64,000 nt of DNA from positions 1-64,000 of the forward strand of contig NZ_FNYD01000007.1 in the NCBI RefSeq assembly GCF_900109035.1. The letters run 5' to 3'. The notes under the pieces were generated by a model that was not told the DNA's origin, did no database searches, and saw nothing but the letters and a program-made list of their open reading frames with translations. Shown piece after piece: positions 8,518 through 17,247 of the stretch. Position 1 is the stretch's first letter. The number at the start of each line of letters is the position of its first letter. The DNA is from Cribrihabitans marinus. Lineage in GTDB: Bacteria; Pseudomonadota; Alphaproteobacteria; Rhodobacterales; Rhodobacteraceae. A program made the translations under genes and the position numbers.

Positions 8518-10182
8518 ATGACCAATCCCCGTCACAACATCCGCGACGTCTATCCCGACACCGGCCCCGAGATCACCGCCAAGAGCTGGCTGACCGAGGC
8601 GCCGATGCGGATGCTGATGAACAACCTGCACCCGGACGTGGCCGAGAACCCGCATGAGTTGGTGGTCTATGGCGGCATCGGACGCGCGGCGCGGACGTGG
8701 AACGATTTCGACACCATCGTCGCCAGCCTCAAGGAGCTGGAGGACGACCAGACCCTTCTGGTGCAGTCGGGCAAGCCGGTGGGCGTGTTCCGCACCCACA
8801 AGGATGCGCCGCGCGTGCTGATCGCGAATTCGAACCTGGTGCCGCATTGGGCCAACTGGGACCATTTCAACGAGTTGGACCGCAAGGGGCTGGCCATGTA
8901 TGGCCAGATGACCGCCGGGTCGTGGATCTATATCGGCAGCCAGGGCATCGTGCAGGGCACCTACGAGACCTTCGTCGAGGCCGGGCGCCAGCATTATGCC
9001 GGCGACCTGACCGGGCGCTGGATCCTGACCGGCGGGCTGGGCGGCATGGGCGGCGCGCAGCCCCTGGCGGCGGTGATGGCCGGGGCCTGCTGCCTGGCCG
9101 TGGAATGTGATGAGACGCGGGCCGATTTCCGACTGCGCACCCGCTATGTCGATGAAAAGACCCGCTCGCTGGACGAGGCGCTGGAGATGATCGAGCGCTG
9201 GACCAAGGCGGGCGAGGCGAAATCCGTGGCGCTGATCGGCAATGCGGCCGATGTGTTCCCCGAACTGGCCCGGCGCGGCGTGCATCCCGACATCGTGACC
9301 GACCAGACCAGCGCGCATGACCCGATCCACGGTTACCTGCCGCAGGGCTGGTCCGTCGCCGAATGGCGCGAGAAGCAGGAAAGCGACCCCAAGGCCGTGG
9401 AAAGGGCCGCCCGCGCCAGTATGAAGGTGCATGTCGCGGCGATGGTCGATTTCTGGAACGCTGGCGTCCCGACCCTGGACTACGGCAACAACATCCGTCA
9501 GGTCGCGCTCGAGGAAGGGTTGGAAAACGCATTTGCCTTTCCCGGCTTCGTGCCGGCCTATATCCGCCCGCTGTTCTGTCGCGGCATCGGCCCGTTCCGC
9601 TGGTGCGCGCTCTCGGGCGACCCCGAGGATATCTACAAGACCGACGCCAAGGTGAAGGAGCTGGTGGACGACCCGCACCTGCACAACTGGCTCGACATGG
9701 CGCGCGAGCGGATCAGCTTCCAGGGATTGCCGGCGCGGATCTGCTGGGTCGGCCTGGGGGTACGGCACAAGCTGGGTCTGGCCTTCAACGAGATGGTGCG
9801 CAGCGGCGAGCTGAAGGCCCCGGTGGTGATCGGACGCGACCATCTCGACAGCGGCTCGGTCGCCTCGCCCAACCGCGAGACCGAGGCGATGAAGGACGGC
9901 AGCGACGCGGTGTCGGACTGGCCTTTGCTCAATGCGCTGCTGAACACCGCCAGCGGCGCGACCTGGGTGTCGCTGCATCACGGCGGCGGCGTCGGCATGG
10001 GCTTTTCCCAGCATTCCGGCATGGTGATCTGCTGCGACGGCACCGAGGATGCCGACCGCCGCATCGCCAATGTGCTATGGAATGATCCGGCAACCGGCGT
10101 CATGCGCCATGCCGATGCGGGATACGAGATCGCGCGGGACTGCGCGCGCGAACACGGGCTGAACCTGCCGGGCATCCTGTGA
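8518..10182 (+). CDS. hutU: urocanate hydratase HutU
   Basis: 554-residue urocanase, converting urocanate to imidazolonepropionate with tightly bound NAD+ acting as electrophile. The NAD-binding glycine-rich stretch [13 protein letters not shown] and the conserved cysteine block [14 protein letters not shown] are both present, as is the C-terminal [15 protein letters not shown] segment. The length is normal. AGGGAGAAATGAC before ATG 8518 supplies the ribosome site. Only 40 bp separate it from the TRAP binding protein, with no terminator between them, so the hut operon very likely continues into the transporter. Confidence 0.96.
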   Translation: MTNPRHNIRDVYPDTGPEITAKSWLTEAPMRMLMNNLHPDVAENPHELVVYGGIGRAARTWNDFDTIVASLKELEDDQTLLVQSGKPVGVFRTHKDAPRVLIANSNLVPHWANWDHFNELDRKGLAMYGQMTAGSWIYIGSQGIVQGTYETFVEAGRQHYAGDLTGRWILTGGLGGMGGAQPLAAVMAGACCLAVECDETRADFRLRTRYVDEKTRSLDEALEMIERWTKAGEAKSVALIGNAADVFPELARRGVHPDIVTDQTSAHDPIHGYLPQGWSVAEWREKQESDPKAVERAARASMKVHVAAMVDFWNAGVPTLDYGNNIRQVALEEGLENAFAFPGFVPAYIRPLFCRGIGPFRWCALSGDPEDIYKTDAKVKELVDDPHLHNWLDMARERISFQGLPARICWVGLGVRHKLGLAFNEMVRSGELKAPVVIGRDHLDSGSVASPNRETEAMKDGSDAVSDWPLLNALLNTASGATWVSLHHGGGVGMGFSQHSGMVICCDGTEDADRRIANVLWNDPATGVMRHADAGYEIARDCAREHGLNLPGIL

Positions 10183-10222
10183 CACGGAACGACAAGACCG
10201 AAAAAGAGAGGGAGAAGACAAA

Positions 10223-11308
10223 ATGGATAGACGGAAATTCCTGAAAACGGGCGCCATCGGCGCGGCCGCGGTGCCACTGGCGACACCGGCCATCGCCCAG
10301 GATGTCCAGAAGTGGAAGTTGGTCACCGCCTGGCCCAAGAACCTGCCCGGTCCGGGTGTGGCGGCGCAGATGCTGGCGGACCGGATCACCACCCTGTCCG
10401 GCGGGCGGATCGAGGTCCAGTTGTTCGCCGCGGGCGAGATCGTGCCGGGGCCCGGCGTGTTCGACGCCGTGAGCGAGGGCACCGCCGAACTCTACCACGC
10501 GGTTCCGGCCTATTGGGGCTCGAAATCCAAGGGCATCCTGCTGTTCGGGTCGCAACCATTCGGCCTGCGCGCTGACGAGCAGTTCGGCTGGCTCTACCAT
10601 GGTGGCGGCCAGGCGCTCTATGACGAGATGTACGGCCGGTTCGGAATCAAGCCGTTCCTGTGCGGCAATTCCGGCCCGCAATGGGGCGGCTGGTTCCGTG
10701 ACGAGATCAACTCGGTCGAGGATCTCAAGGGACTGAAGTTCCGCACCACCGGCCTGGCCTCCGAGATGTGCGCCAAACTGGGCATGGCCGCCGAGGCGAT
10801 GAGCGGGCCGGCCATGTTCCAGGCCCTGCAGACCGGCGCGCTGGACGCGGGCGAGTTCATCGGACCCTGGACCGACAGCGCCCTTGGGTATCAGCAGGTG
10901 GCCAAGAACTACTATTGGCCCGGCGTGGGCGAGCCGTCCTCGGCCGAGGAATGTGGCGTCAATGCCGAGGTGTTCGGCAACCTGCCCGAGGATCTGCAAC
11001 AGGTCGTCTCGCTGGCTTGCGAAAGCCTCTACAACCCGGTCTGGACGGAATACACCACCAAGCACGCGGCTTCGCTGAAGAAACTGGTCGAGGAAGACGG
11101 TGTGCAGGTCAAGATGTTCCCGCAGGACGTGATAGACGCCATGGGCGCCGCCGCGGCCGAAGTGATCGAGGATCTGCGCCAGGATGAGGACGAGTTGGTC
11201 CGCCGCATCACCGAAAGCTTCGTCGCCTATCGCGACAGCGTGGGCGGCTACATGACCTATGCCGACAACGGGCAGATGAATGCCCGCGCCCATGTGATGG
11301 GCTACTGA
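10223..11308 (+). CDS. TRAP transporter substrate-binding protein (DctP family), hut-linked
   Basis: 361-residue periplasmic binding protein with a twin-arginine-type leader (DRRKFLKTGAIG, then a hydrophobic stretch ending ATPAIAQ). The body is a DctP/TakP-class TRAP solute receptor: KLVTAWPKNLPGPG, LFAAGEIVPGPGVFDAV, and the selectivity-arginine block DLKGLKFRTTG. TRAP receptors of this type bind carboxylates through that arginine. Position directly behind hutU, in the same direction and with no terminator, suggests a histidine-pathway substrate such as urocanate or an imidazole carboxylate. The ligand is inferred from context, not read from sequence. Confidence 0.9.
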   Translation: MDRRKFLKTGAIGAAAVPLATPAIAQDVQKWKLVTAWPKNLPGPGVAAQMLADRITTLSGGRIEVQLFAAGEIVPGPGVFDAVSEGTAELYHAVPAYWGSKSKGILLFGSQPFGLRADEQFGWLYHGGGQALYDEMYGRFGIKPFLCGNSGPQWGGWFRDEINSVEDLKGLKFRTTGLASEMCAKLGMAAEAMSGPAMFQALQTGALDAGEFIGPWTDSALGYQQVAKNYYWPGVGEPSSAEECGVNAEVFGNLPEDLQQVVSLACESLYNPVWTEYTTKHAASLKKLVEEDGVQVKMFPQDVIDAMGAAAAEVIEDLRQDEDELVRRITESFVAYRDSVGGYMTYADNGQMNARAHVMGY

Positions 11309-11312
11309 AACG

Positions 11313-11343
11313 CGGCTGCGCGGGGGCGATCCCCGCGCAGCCG
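11313..11343 (+). terminator. intercistronic hairpin between TRAP receptor and permease genes
   Basis: A perfect 13 bp stem, CGGCTGCGCGGGG against CCCCGCGCAGCCG, with a five-base loop GCGAT. No T tract follows, so it is more likely an attenuating or RNA-stabilising hairpin than a full terminator. It would allow the receptor to be made in excess over the membrane subunits. Confidence 0.75.
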
Positions 11344-11369
11344 ACCGGACGGGACGGGGGAGTGACCGG

Positions 11370-11867
11370 ATGCTGCGGCTTGCCGGATACATCGACGCGA
11401 TCAACCGCGGCATCGCGCAGGTGCTGCGCTGGTTCGCGCTGGCGATGGTGATGATCCAGACCGGAATCGTGATCGGGCGCTACGTATTCGGCGTCAACTC
11501 GATCTGGGTGCAGGAAAGCGTGCTCTACCTGCATGCCGCGCTGTTCATGCTTGCGGCGGGCTTCACGCTGCTGGTGGACAAGCATGTGCGCGTCGACATC
11601 TTCTATGCCAAGGCCGCGCCCGAAATCCGCCGGCGCATCGACATCGCCGGGCACCTGCTGCTCCTGCTGCCGTCGATGGCCGCGCTGGCCTGGTGGTCCT
11701 GGCCCTCGGTGCGCAATTCCTGGAAGATCCTCGAAGGTCCGATCTCGGTCGGCGGGATCGAGGCGGTGTTCCTGCTGAAGACGCTGATCCCGCTGTTCTG
11801 CGGGCTGGTGGCCCTGCAATCGGTGGCGATCCTCGTGCGGCTGCTGGCCGAAAAGGACCCGGCATGA
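11370..11867 (+). CDS. TRAP transporter small permease subunit (DctQ)
   Basis: 165-residue inner-membrane protein with four predicted hydrophobic segments (about residues 20-40, 50-68, 90-112, 130-155), the size and layout of DctQ. The ESVLYLHAALFML block in helix two and HVRVDIFY after it are typical of the family. It pairs with the large subunit downstream; in the family the two form the sodium-driven translocator and the receptor delivers substrate. It starts at ATG 11370, 26 bp after the strong hairpin, and overlaps the dctM start by ATGA. Confidence 0.9.
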   Translation: MLRLAGYIDAINRGIAQVLRWFALAMVMIQTGIVIGRYVFGVNSIWVQESVLYLHAALFMLAAGFTLLVDKHVRVDIFYAKAAPEIRRRIDIAGHLLLLLPSMAALAWWSWPSVRNSWKILEGPISVGGIEAVFLLKTLIPLFCGLVALQSVAILVRLLAEKDPA

Positions 11868-13414
11868 CCGCCTATCTCGACCTTCTGATGTTCGCGGCCC
11901 TGGTCCTGGCGATCCTGTCGGGCTTTCCCGTGGCCTTCAGCATCGCCGGCGTCGCGGTGCTGTTCGCCTATCTGGGTTGGGCCGTGGGCGCGATGGACAT
12001 CTCGCTTCTGGGTGCGTTCGGGCAGCGGGTTTTCGGGCTGATCTCGAACCAGGTGCTGATCGCCATCCCGCTGTTCGTGCTGATGGGCGCGCTGCTGGAG
12101 AAGAGCCGCATCGCCGAAGAGCTGCTGGACACGATGGGCCGCGCCTTCGGCCAGTTGCGCGGCGGGCTTGGGATCTCGGTGGTGCTGGTCGGCGCGCTTC
12201 TGGCCGCTTCGACCGGGATCGTCGGCGCGACGGTGGTGGCGATGGGCATGATTGCCCTGCCGACCATGCTGCGCTCGGGCTATGATCCGCGCGTGGCCTC
12301 CGGCATCGTCTGCACTGCGGGCACGCTGGGGCAGATCATCCCGCCCTCGACACTGCTGATCATCCTCGCCGACGTGATGTCCAACGCCTATCAGCAGGCG
12401 CAGTATGAACAGGGCAAATTCGCGGTCGAGGCCCTGTCGGTCGGCCAGTTCTTTGCCGCGGCGCTGGTGCCCGGCCTCGTCCTGGTGTCGCTCTACCTGG
12501 CTTATGTGTTGGCGCGCGGGGTTCTGCGCCCGCTCGACATGCCGCCCGCGGATTCCTCGCTGCCGCGCCCGACCCGGTCCGAGGTGCTGGGCGCGATCGT
12601 GCCGCCGGTTCTGCTGATCTTCGCAGTGCTGGGCTCGATCCTCGGCGGCTTGGCCACGCCCACCGAGGCGGCGGCCGTCGGCGCGACCGGGGCGCTGATG
12701 ATGGCCGGCGCGCGGCTTGGGCGATACCGCGCAGTGATCGCCGTGGCGGCGGCCGCGCTGATCCTGCTGGCTGTCGCCGCGGGGCTGTTCCCGGTGCGCC
12801 TGCAACGCGGGGATCTGGGCGCAGGCTCGTATCTGGCGGGCGCGCTCTATATCGCGCTGGCGGTCCTCGGCGTGGTCGGCGTGCTGGCCGCGCTGAGCAA
12901 TGTCCTGCGCGAGCGGGTCGTGCACGACGCCGTCACATCGACCATGACTATGACGGCGATGATTTTCGCCACGATCCTTGCGGCGGGCATGTTCTCGCTG
13001 GTGTTCATCGGACTGGGCGGAGAGGAGCGCGTCGCGCATTGGCTCGAGAACCTGCCCGGCGGCGCCACCGGCGCGCTTCTGGTGACGATGCTGATCGTCT
13101 TCTTCATGGGGTTCTTCCTCGACTTCGTCGAGATCTCGGTCATCGTGCTGCCGCTGGTCACGCCGACGCTGATCCTGCTGGGCCATGATCCGATCTGGCT
13201 GGGGATCATCCTGGCGATCAACCTGCAGACCTCGTTCCTGACGCCGCCCTTCGGGTTCTCGCTGTTCTACCTCCGTGGGGCGGCGCCGGCCGAGGTGACG
13301 ACCGGGCATATCTACCGCGGCGTCCTGCCCTTCATCGCGTTGCAAGCGATCGGTGTGGCGGTTGTCTGGTTCTGGCCGGCCCTGGCGACCTGGCTGCCCA
13401 ACGCGATGTTCTAG
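11864..13414 (+). CDS. TRAP transporter large permease subunit (DctM)
   Basis: 516-residue polytopic protein of the DctM/ion-transporter superfamily. Conserved elements include the VLIAIPLFVLMGALLEKS helix near residues 60-80, the TCTAG-like region GIVCTAGTLGQIIPPS, GGLATPTEAAAVGATGA, and the C-terminal LQTSFLTPPFGFSLFYLRG. The family usually has about 430 residues; the extra length lies in a central insertion (about 245-320) with additional hydrophobic stretches, which occurs in a DctM subgroup. It is the last gene of the rightward operon; a strong hairpin follows at 13472. Confidence 0.92.
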   Translation: MTAYLDLLMFAALVLAILSGFPVAFSIAGVAVLFAYLGWAVGAMDISLLGAFGQRVFGLISNQVLIAIPLFVLMGALLEKSRIAEELLDTMGRAFGQLRGGLGISVVLVGALLAASTGIVGATVVAMGMIALPTMLRSGYDPRVASGIVCTAGTLGQIIPPSTLLIILADVMSNAYQQAQYEQGKFAVEALSVGQFFAAALVPGLVLVSLYLAYVLARGVLRPLDMPPADSSLPRPTRSEVLGAIVPPVLLIFAVLGSILGGLATPTEAAAVGATGALMMAGARLGRYRAVIAVAAAALILLAVAAGLFPVRLQRGDLGAGSYLAGALYIALAVLGVVGVLAALSNVLRERVVHDAVTSTMTMTAMIFATILAAGMFSLVFIGLGGEERVAHWLENLPGGATGALLVTMLIVFFMGFFLDFVEISVIVLPLVTPTLILLGHDPIWLGIILAINLQTSFLTPPFGFSLFYLRGAAPAEVTTGHIYRGVLPFIALQAIGVAVVWFWPALATWLPNAMF

Positions 13415-13471
13415 GAGATTTCCAAGGCGGTCCGGGTCAGCCCGGCGCGCTTGCGATGTTCAAAGAAAGAC

Positions 13472-13505
13472 GATGGTGGCGCCAGGATGGAATTGGCGCC
13501 ACCAT
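13472..13505. terminator. bidirectional hairpin between TRAP operon and DUF1328 gene
   Basis: A perfect 13 bp inverted repeat, GATGGTGGCGCCA and TGGCGCCACCATC, with a nine-base loop. It lies between two convergent units, the hut-TRAP operon ending at 13414 and the leftward small gene ending at 13575. There is no T tract on either side, so termination is inferred from position and stem strength. Confidence 0.6.
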
Positions 13506-13574
13506 CTGCAACCCGGGCGTGTTCAGGTCGAACATCGGGACTTGGCCCCGGGTTATTTCGATATGCCGTCAGTT

Positions 13575-13748
13575 TCAGACCGGCGGCTTGCCGCGCACCG
13601 CCCGGGCGATCATGGCGACGACGAACAGCACCAGGAAGACGAAGAACAGGATCTTGGCGATCCCGGCCGACGCACCTGCGATGCCGCCGAAACCCAGCGC
13701 CGCGGCGATGATCGCAACGACGAGAAATGTAAGGGCCCAACCGAGCAT
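13575..13748 (-). CDS. DUF1328 small membrane protein
   Basis: 57-residue protein too short for most gene callers but with a clear start (ATG 13748, GGAGAG upstream) and family pattern: [35 protein letters not shown], then a second hydrophobic helix and a basic tail [12 protein letters not shown]1328 (YtjA-type) proteins are two-helix inner-membrane proteins frequently found in stress regulons of alphaproteobacteria. A perfect EcfG-type promoter lies 42 bp upstream of the start. Confidence 0.88.
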   Translation of the reverse strand: MLGWALTFLVVAIIAAALGFGGIAGASAGIAKILFFVFLVLFVVAMIARAVRGKPPV

Positions 13749-13789
13749 TGTGGTCTCTCCTTTCGATTTTCCAGCTGCTTCCAGGTATC

Positions 13790-13814
13790 AACGCGCCGTT
13801 TCTGCGATTGTTCC
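13790..13814 (-). promoter_or_regulatory. EcfG promoter for DUF1328 gene
   Basis: On the minus strand GGAAC (13814-13810), 16 bases, then CGTT (13793-13790). This is the exact -35/-10 pattern of the general stress sigma factor EcfG, and it points at the gene starting at 13748. Confidence 0.8.
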
Positions 13815-13849
13815 CGGCGCCGCACCTGCACCTCTGAATCCGGGCCAGT

Positions 13850-13875
13850 GGAACCCGGCCCCGGGCCTGCGCGTT
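13850..13875 (+). promoter_or_regulatory. EcfG promoter for PLDc_N small protein
   Basis: GGAAC at 13850-13854, 17 bases, CGTT at 13872-13875, on the plus strand, 41 bp upstream of the ATG at 13917. It is diverged from the minus-strand EcfG promoter 36 bp away. Confidence 0.8.
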
Positions 13876-13916
13876 GATCCGCGAACCCCGGAACCCGTGC
13901 AATCGTGGAGGAGAGA

Positions 13917-14108
13917 ATGTTTGAACTGACCGGCCTTGGTGGCCTTATCATCCTGGCGCTCGATATCTGGGCGCTTGTGTCGATCATCGGATCCGCCGCA
14001 TCGACCGGCAAAAAGGTGCTCTGGTCGCTGCTGGTGATCGTTCTGCCCCTGGTCGGCTTCCTGATCTGGCTTGTGGCCGGACCGCGCTCGGCGGCCAGCC
14101 AAGCCTGA
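13917..14108 (+). CDS. small membrane protein with PLDc_N-type domain
   Basis: 63 residues: two hydrophobic helices (about 6-27 and 40-58) separated by a short basic loop STGKKVLWSLLVIVLP, ending GFLIWLVAGPR. This is the pattern of the phospholipase D nuclease N-terminal (PLDc_N) small-protein family; no catalytic domain is attached. ATG 13917 is preferred over the upstream in-frame ATG 13905 because GGAGGAGAG sits just before it. It has its own EcfG promoter and is followed by a clear rho-independent terminator, so it is probably monocistronic and stress-induced. Confidence 0.85.
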   Translation: MFELTGLGGLIILALDIWALVSIIGSAASTGKKVLWSLLVIVLPLVGFLIWLVAGPRSAASQA

Positions 14109-14123
14109 TTGCTGAAATCGATG

Positions 14124-14152
14124 GGGCCGCGCCAGGATGCGCGGCCCTTTTT
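14124..14152 (+). terminator. rho-independent terminator after PLDc_N gene
   Basis: Stem GGGCCGCGC/GCGCGGCCC with loop CAGGAT, followed by five T residues on the plus strand. Confidence 0.9.
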
Positions 14153-14179
14153 CATGCGCGTATGCCACACAAAGAAAAG

Positions 14180-14204
14180 CGCCGCGGTGACCGTCACCGC
14201 GGCG
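14180..14204 (-). terminator. terminator after csbD
   Basis: Stem of 11 bp (CGCCGCGGTGA/TCACCGCGGCG) with a three-base loop. Read on the minus strand it is followed by CTTTTCTTTG, a T-rich tract, and it lies 22 bp past the csbD stop. Confidence 0.8.
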
Positions 14205-14226
14205 TTCTCTTTCAAGGGCACTCTGC

Positions 14227-14424
14227 TCAGATCGACTTGAGCCACTCGTCCACCTGGCGTTCCGCCTCTTCCTTGGACTCGCCGTATTTCTTCTGCACCA
14301 GCCCGACAATCTCATCGCGGCGGCCTTCGGCCTGGTGCCATTCGTCTTCGGTGATCTCGCCCCATTTGCTTTGGGCTTCGCCCTTGAGTTGTTTCCAATT
14401 GCCGGCCAACTGGTCCCAGTTCAT
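14227..14424 (-). CDS. CsbD-family stress response protein
   Basis: 65-residue soluble protein starting MNWDQLAGNWKQLKGEAQSK, the signature of the CsbD family, with WGEITEDEWHQAEG and a helical charged C-terminus. CsbD-like proteins are general-stress proteins of unknown biochemical role. AAGGAG precedes ATG 14424 with good spacing. An exact EcfG promoter is located 47 bp upstream, matching the usual EcfG control of this family, and a terminator follows. Confidence 0.93.
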   Translation of the reverse strand: MNWDQLAGNWKQLKGEAQSKWGEITEDEWHQAEGRRDEIVGLVQKKYGESKEEAERQVDEWLKSI

Positions 14425-14470
14425 GATGTGATACTCCTTGTTTCGCGGTTTGCGGTGTCTGTACCCGGTC

Positions 14471-14496
14471 AACGCGGAAGGGCGCCCGACTGTTCC
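14471..14496 (-). promoter_or_regulatory. EcfG promoter for csbD
   Basis: Minus strand: GGAAC (14496-14492), 17 bases, CGTT (14474-14471). Confidence 0.82.
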
Positions 14497-14520
14497 GGAC
14501 CGGAACCGGGCACAACCAAC

Positions 14521-14546
14521 GGAACCGGCACGGCGCCCGAGGCGTT
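14521..14546 (+). promoter_or_regulatory. EcfG promoter for AI-2E-type permease
   Basis: Plus strand: GGAAC (14521-14525), 17 bases, CGTT (14543-14546), 25 bp upstream of the GTG start at 14572. It diverges from the csbD promoter. Confidence 0.8.
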
Positions 14547-14571
14547 GACGTGCAGCCAAGGGGGATTGGAC

Positions 14572-15612
14572 GTGAAAAGACTGGACAGGCTGGCGCAAGT
14601 TTCGCTCATCTTCATCGGGGCGATCACATTGATCTTCGCGCTCAGCCTGGGCAAGACGATCCTGCCGCCGCTGACCCTCGCGCTGGTCGCCGGCGTGGTG
14701 CTGTCGCCACTCTCCGATTTCTGGGAAGATCGCGGTTACTCGCCGGTCTGGGGCGCTCTGATCGGGCTGGTGGGAACGCTGCTGGTCATGGCCGCCCTGG
14801 TCTTCGTGTTTCAGCCGGTCGTTATCCGGCTGGTCGAACAGGCCCCAAGGGTCTGGGCCGATATCCGCGAGATCGTCGAGGCGGCACGGGGCTTCGTTCG
14901 CGGCGTGAGCCGAGAGGCCGGCGAAGCGGTATCCACGGCCGCAGGCACGACCGCCGAGGGCGAGGGCGGCGAGGAGGGTGTACAGATGCCCACCGTCACC
15001 GACGCGCTGCTGGTGGCCCCGGCGGTCCTGTCGCAGATCGTCATTTTCATCGGCACACTGTTCTTCTTCCTGCTGACGCGCAGCCAGATCTATGACTGGC
15101 TGTCGCTGCGCCTGTCGCGCCGCGGGGAACGGGCCGAACTGGCGGTGCGGCTGCGGCTGGCCGAACGCAACGTGTCACGCTATTTCCTGACGATCACGAT
15201 GATCAATGCCGGCCTCGGCACGGCCACGGCGATCATGTTGCAGCTGCTGGGCGTGCCGAACGCGATTGTCCTGGGGGTCGTCGCCTTCCTGGCCAATTTC
15301 GTGGTCTACCTGGGCCCGGCGATCTTTTTCGTGGTGCTGTTGTTCGTCGGCGTGGCCGAGTTCGACGGGATCCTCTCGCTTGCGCCAGGCGTGGCCTTCC
15401 TGGGGCTGAACGCGACAGAGGCCCAGTTCGTGACGCCCGGCCTGGTCGGACGCCACATGCAGGTCAATCCTCTGCTGGTGTTCCTGTCGCTGGTCTTCGG
15501 CCTGTGGCTGTGGGGGCCCATCGGCGGGATCGTCGCGATTCCGCTCCTGCTTTGGGTCATGGTGCTCAGCCAGGTCACCACGAAACCGTTCAGCGCCGCC
15601 AAGCCGGCCTGA
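14572..15612 (+). CDS. AI-2E family permease (UPF0118)
   Basis: 346-residue membrane protein of the AI-2 exporter/TqsA-PerM superfamily. Hydrophobic segments flank a soluble stretch (residues about 90-145) holding the acidic run GEGGEEG. The C-terminal family signature is present in VPNAIVLGVVAFLANFVVYLGP and in FGLWLWGPIGGIVAIPLL. Substrates vary across the family and none can be assigned here. The GTG at 14572 is chosen because AAGGGGG lies before it and it follows the EcfG promoter; longer in-frame starts read through that promoter. It converges on the phospholipase D-like gene. Confidence 0.88.
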   Translation: MKRLDRLAQVSLIFIGAITLIFALSLGKTILPPLTLALVAGVVLSPLSDFWEDRGYSPVWGALIGLVGTLLVMAALVFVFQPVVIRLVEQAPRVWADIREIVEAARGFVRGVSREAGEAVSTAAGTTAEGEGGEEGVQMPTVTDALLVAPAVLSQIVIFIGTLFFFLLTRSQIYDWLSLRLSRRGERAELAVRLRLAERNVSRYFLTITMINAGLGTATAIMLQLLGVPNAIVLGVVAFLANFVVYLGPAIFFVVLLFVGVAEFDGILSLAPGVAFLGLNATEAQFVTPGLVGRHMQVNPLLVFLSLVFGLWLWGPIGGIVAIPLLLWVMVLSQVTTKPFSAAKPA

Positions 15613-15627
15613 GGGGCGCGGGCACGC

Positions 15628-17211
15628 TCACACCATCTCGTCGGGGATGATGCCCACGTCGGTTGCGAATTCCTCGGCCGCCTTCATGTCATAGGGCAGC
15701 AGGAACCCCTCGCGTTGGTCGGGGCGGCGACGGGCATTTTTTTGCGCCAGCCTGCGCCATTCCGGAACGGCGCGCAGCGGATCGAAGAACCCCTCGCCCG
15801 GCGTCTCGGGCAGCCAGTGCGACATGACCTTGTGCCGCAGCTTGCCGACATCGGCGGCGCCCCTCACGAACAGTCCCGCCTCGGTGTCCCAGCGCAGGCT
15901 CCGCCCGTTCAGATTGGCCGAGGAAACGATCGCCGCGGTGTCGTCGAAGATCGAGACCTTGGCATGGATATAGACGATCGGCGCACCGTTCAGCCGGTCG
16001 CGCCCGGTGTCGTTCACCGACGTTCCGGGATGGCGGCGCTGCTGTGCCGCACCGCCGACAAAAAGGCGGTTGCCGAACCCCTCTCTGAGAACCTTGAGCG
16101 CGCGCGACTGCAGGTATTCGCCATAGCGCGCATCCAGCTTCACCCGCCGTTCGAACGCCACCTCCTCCGGCGCGCCGGGCAGGATCAGGATCATGCCCAG
16201 ATCCGGATTGTCGCGCGCGCGCCGGGCCAGGAGCTGTGCCAGCTTCACGTCGCGGAAAAACTGCGTCTCGACATAGATCAGGCGCTTCGTGCGCCGTGCC
16301 AGGTGTTCATGGGCCACCGCGATCTCGGACACGACGGGCTCTGGTCCCATGTGCAGGAAATCCTGCCGATAGGGCCGCGACATGGTGCGCACAAGGCGGC
16401 GGCCCGGCGCCGGCGAGCGGATGCCCGAGGTCACGTCCAGAAAACTCTCCAGGTGGTCCTGCGCCTCGCGCACCGCGGGGCCGTCGAGCAGAAGTTGCAC
16501 GTCATGCCAGGTCTGTTCCGCCTCGCGCGTGTGATCGGGCGAGTCGTAGCGCCGTTCGTCCAGGTCCAGCCCGCCGATATAGAGCCGTTTGCGGTCGAAT
16601 ACCGCCAGCTTCTGGTGATGCGTCGCCGGGCACAGCTTGGGCAGGGGCCAGAGGCGGGGACGGAACCGCCCGTCCGCGCGGCGCACCAGCGCTTTCCTAA
16701 GCCCAGGCATGTCGCGGATGGCCGACGCGCGGTCGGGCTGCGACTGGCGGTTCAACCAGCCGGCGGCCCGGAATTGCCGATGCAGGATCGCAGGCCAGAA
16801 CAGGCACCGGAAGAAGAGTCCGGTCCGCGCCTGGTGCATCGCCGGGTTGAGGCGCAGGCGGTCGGCGACCCCGCAGAGGTCGGCGGCCTCGGTCAACAGC
16901 CTGTGCGCCTTCCAGGTGCAGCTGTGCAGTTCCGGCCGCACGATCGGGTCGAAATCGCTGATGATCAGGTTGACGACAACGCCGCGCTGCAACGTCGCCA
17001 TAATCAGGTCGGTCCAGGTCTCGCCGAATTCGCGGGCCGCCTCGGAACGCAGGCGGGTGGTCGGGTCGAAGACGCGAAAGCTGGCCCAGATTTCCGTGCG
17101 GGCATCGAGAAACTCGCGCTCGAGCGCAGGATAGGCCTCCTCCGCCGTCAGCAGAACATCGAACGTCTTCTGCCGGCGGGTATGGTCATCGCTGCGCAGC
17201 ATATCTCCCAC
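15628..17211 (-). CDS. phospholipase D-like protein
   Basis: 527 residues with two HKD half-sites: HHQKLAVFDRKRLYIGGLDL (about residue 210) and HAKVSIFDDTAAIVSSANLN (about residue 430), each followed by the GG/SSANLN element, so both halves of the PLD active site are intact. Such enzymes cleave phospholipids or synthesise cardiolipin; without further signature the substrate is open. No signal peptide. The start is uncertain: GTG 17211 or ATG 17202, the latter with the purine run almost touching it. It lies 36 bp behind the kinase gene and may be the last gene of the nepR-ecfG operon. Confidence 0.85.
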   Translation of the reverse strand: MGDMLRSDDHTRRQKTFDVLLTAEEAYPALEREFLDARTEIWASFRVFDPTTRLRSEAAREFGETWTDLIMATLQRGVVVNLIISDFDPIVRPELHSCTWKAHRLLTEAADLCGVADRLRLNPAMHQARTGLFFRCLFWPAILHRQFRAAGWLNRQSQPDRASAIRDMPGLRKALVRRADGRFRPRLWPLPKLCPATHHQKLAVFDRKRLYIGGLDLDERRYDSPDHTREAEQTWHDVQLLLDGPAVREAQDHLESFLDVTSGIRSPAPGRRLVRTMSRPYRQDFLHMGPEPVVSEIAVAHEHLARRTKRLIYVETQFFRDVKLAQLLARRARDNPDLGMILILPGAPEEVAFERRVKLDARYGEYLQSRALKVLREGFGNRLFVGGAAQQRRHPGTSVNDTGRDRLNGAPIVYIHAKVSIFDDTAAIVSSANLNGRSLRWDTEAGLFVRGAADVGKLRHKVMSHWLPETPGEGFFDPLRAVPEWRRLAQKNARRRPDQREGFLLPYDMKAAEEFATDVGIIPDEMV

Positions 17212-17247
17212 TTGCGTGTTGTTTCACATGGACGCTCAACGCGCCGA

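Noticed and set aside
8405-8521. A 38-codon frame overlapping the hutG stop (ATGA) and running into the hutU start.
   Set aside because: It has no recognisable motif, is rich in Arg/Gly as expected from chance G/C sequence, and hutU has its own ribosome site.
14502-14506. An additional GGAAC on the plus strand near csbD.
   Set aside because: No CGTT occurs 16-17 bases downstream, so it is not counted as an EcfG promoter.
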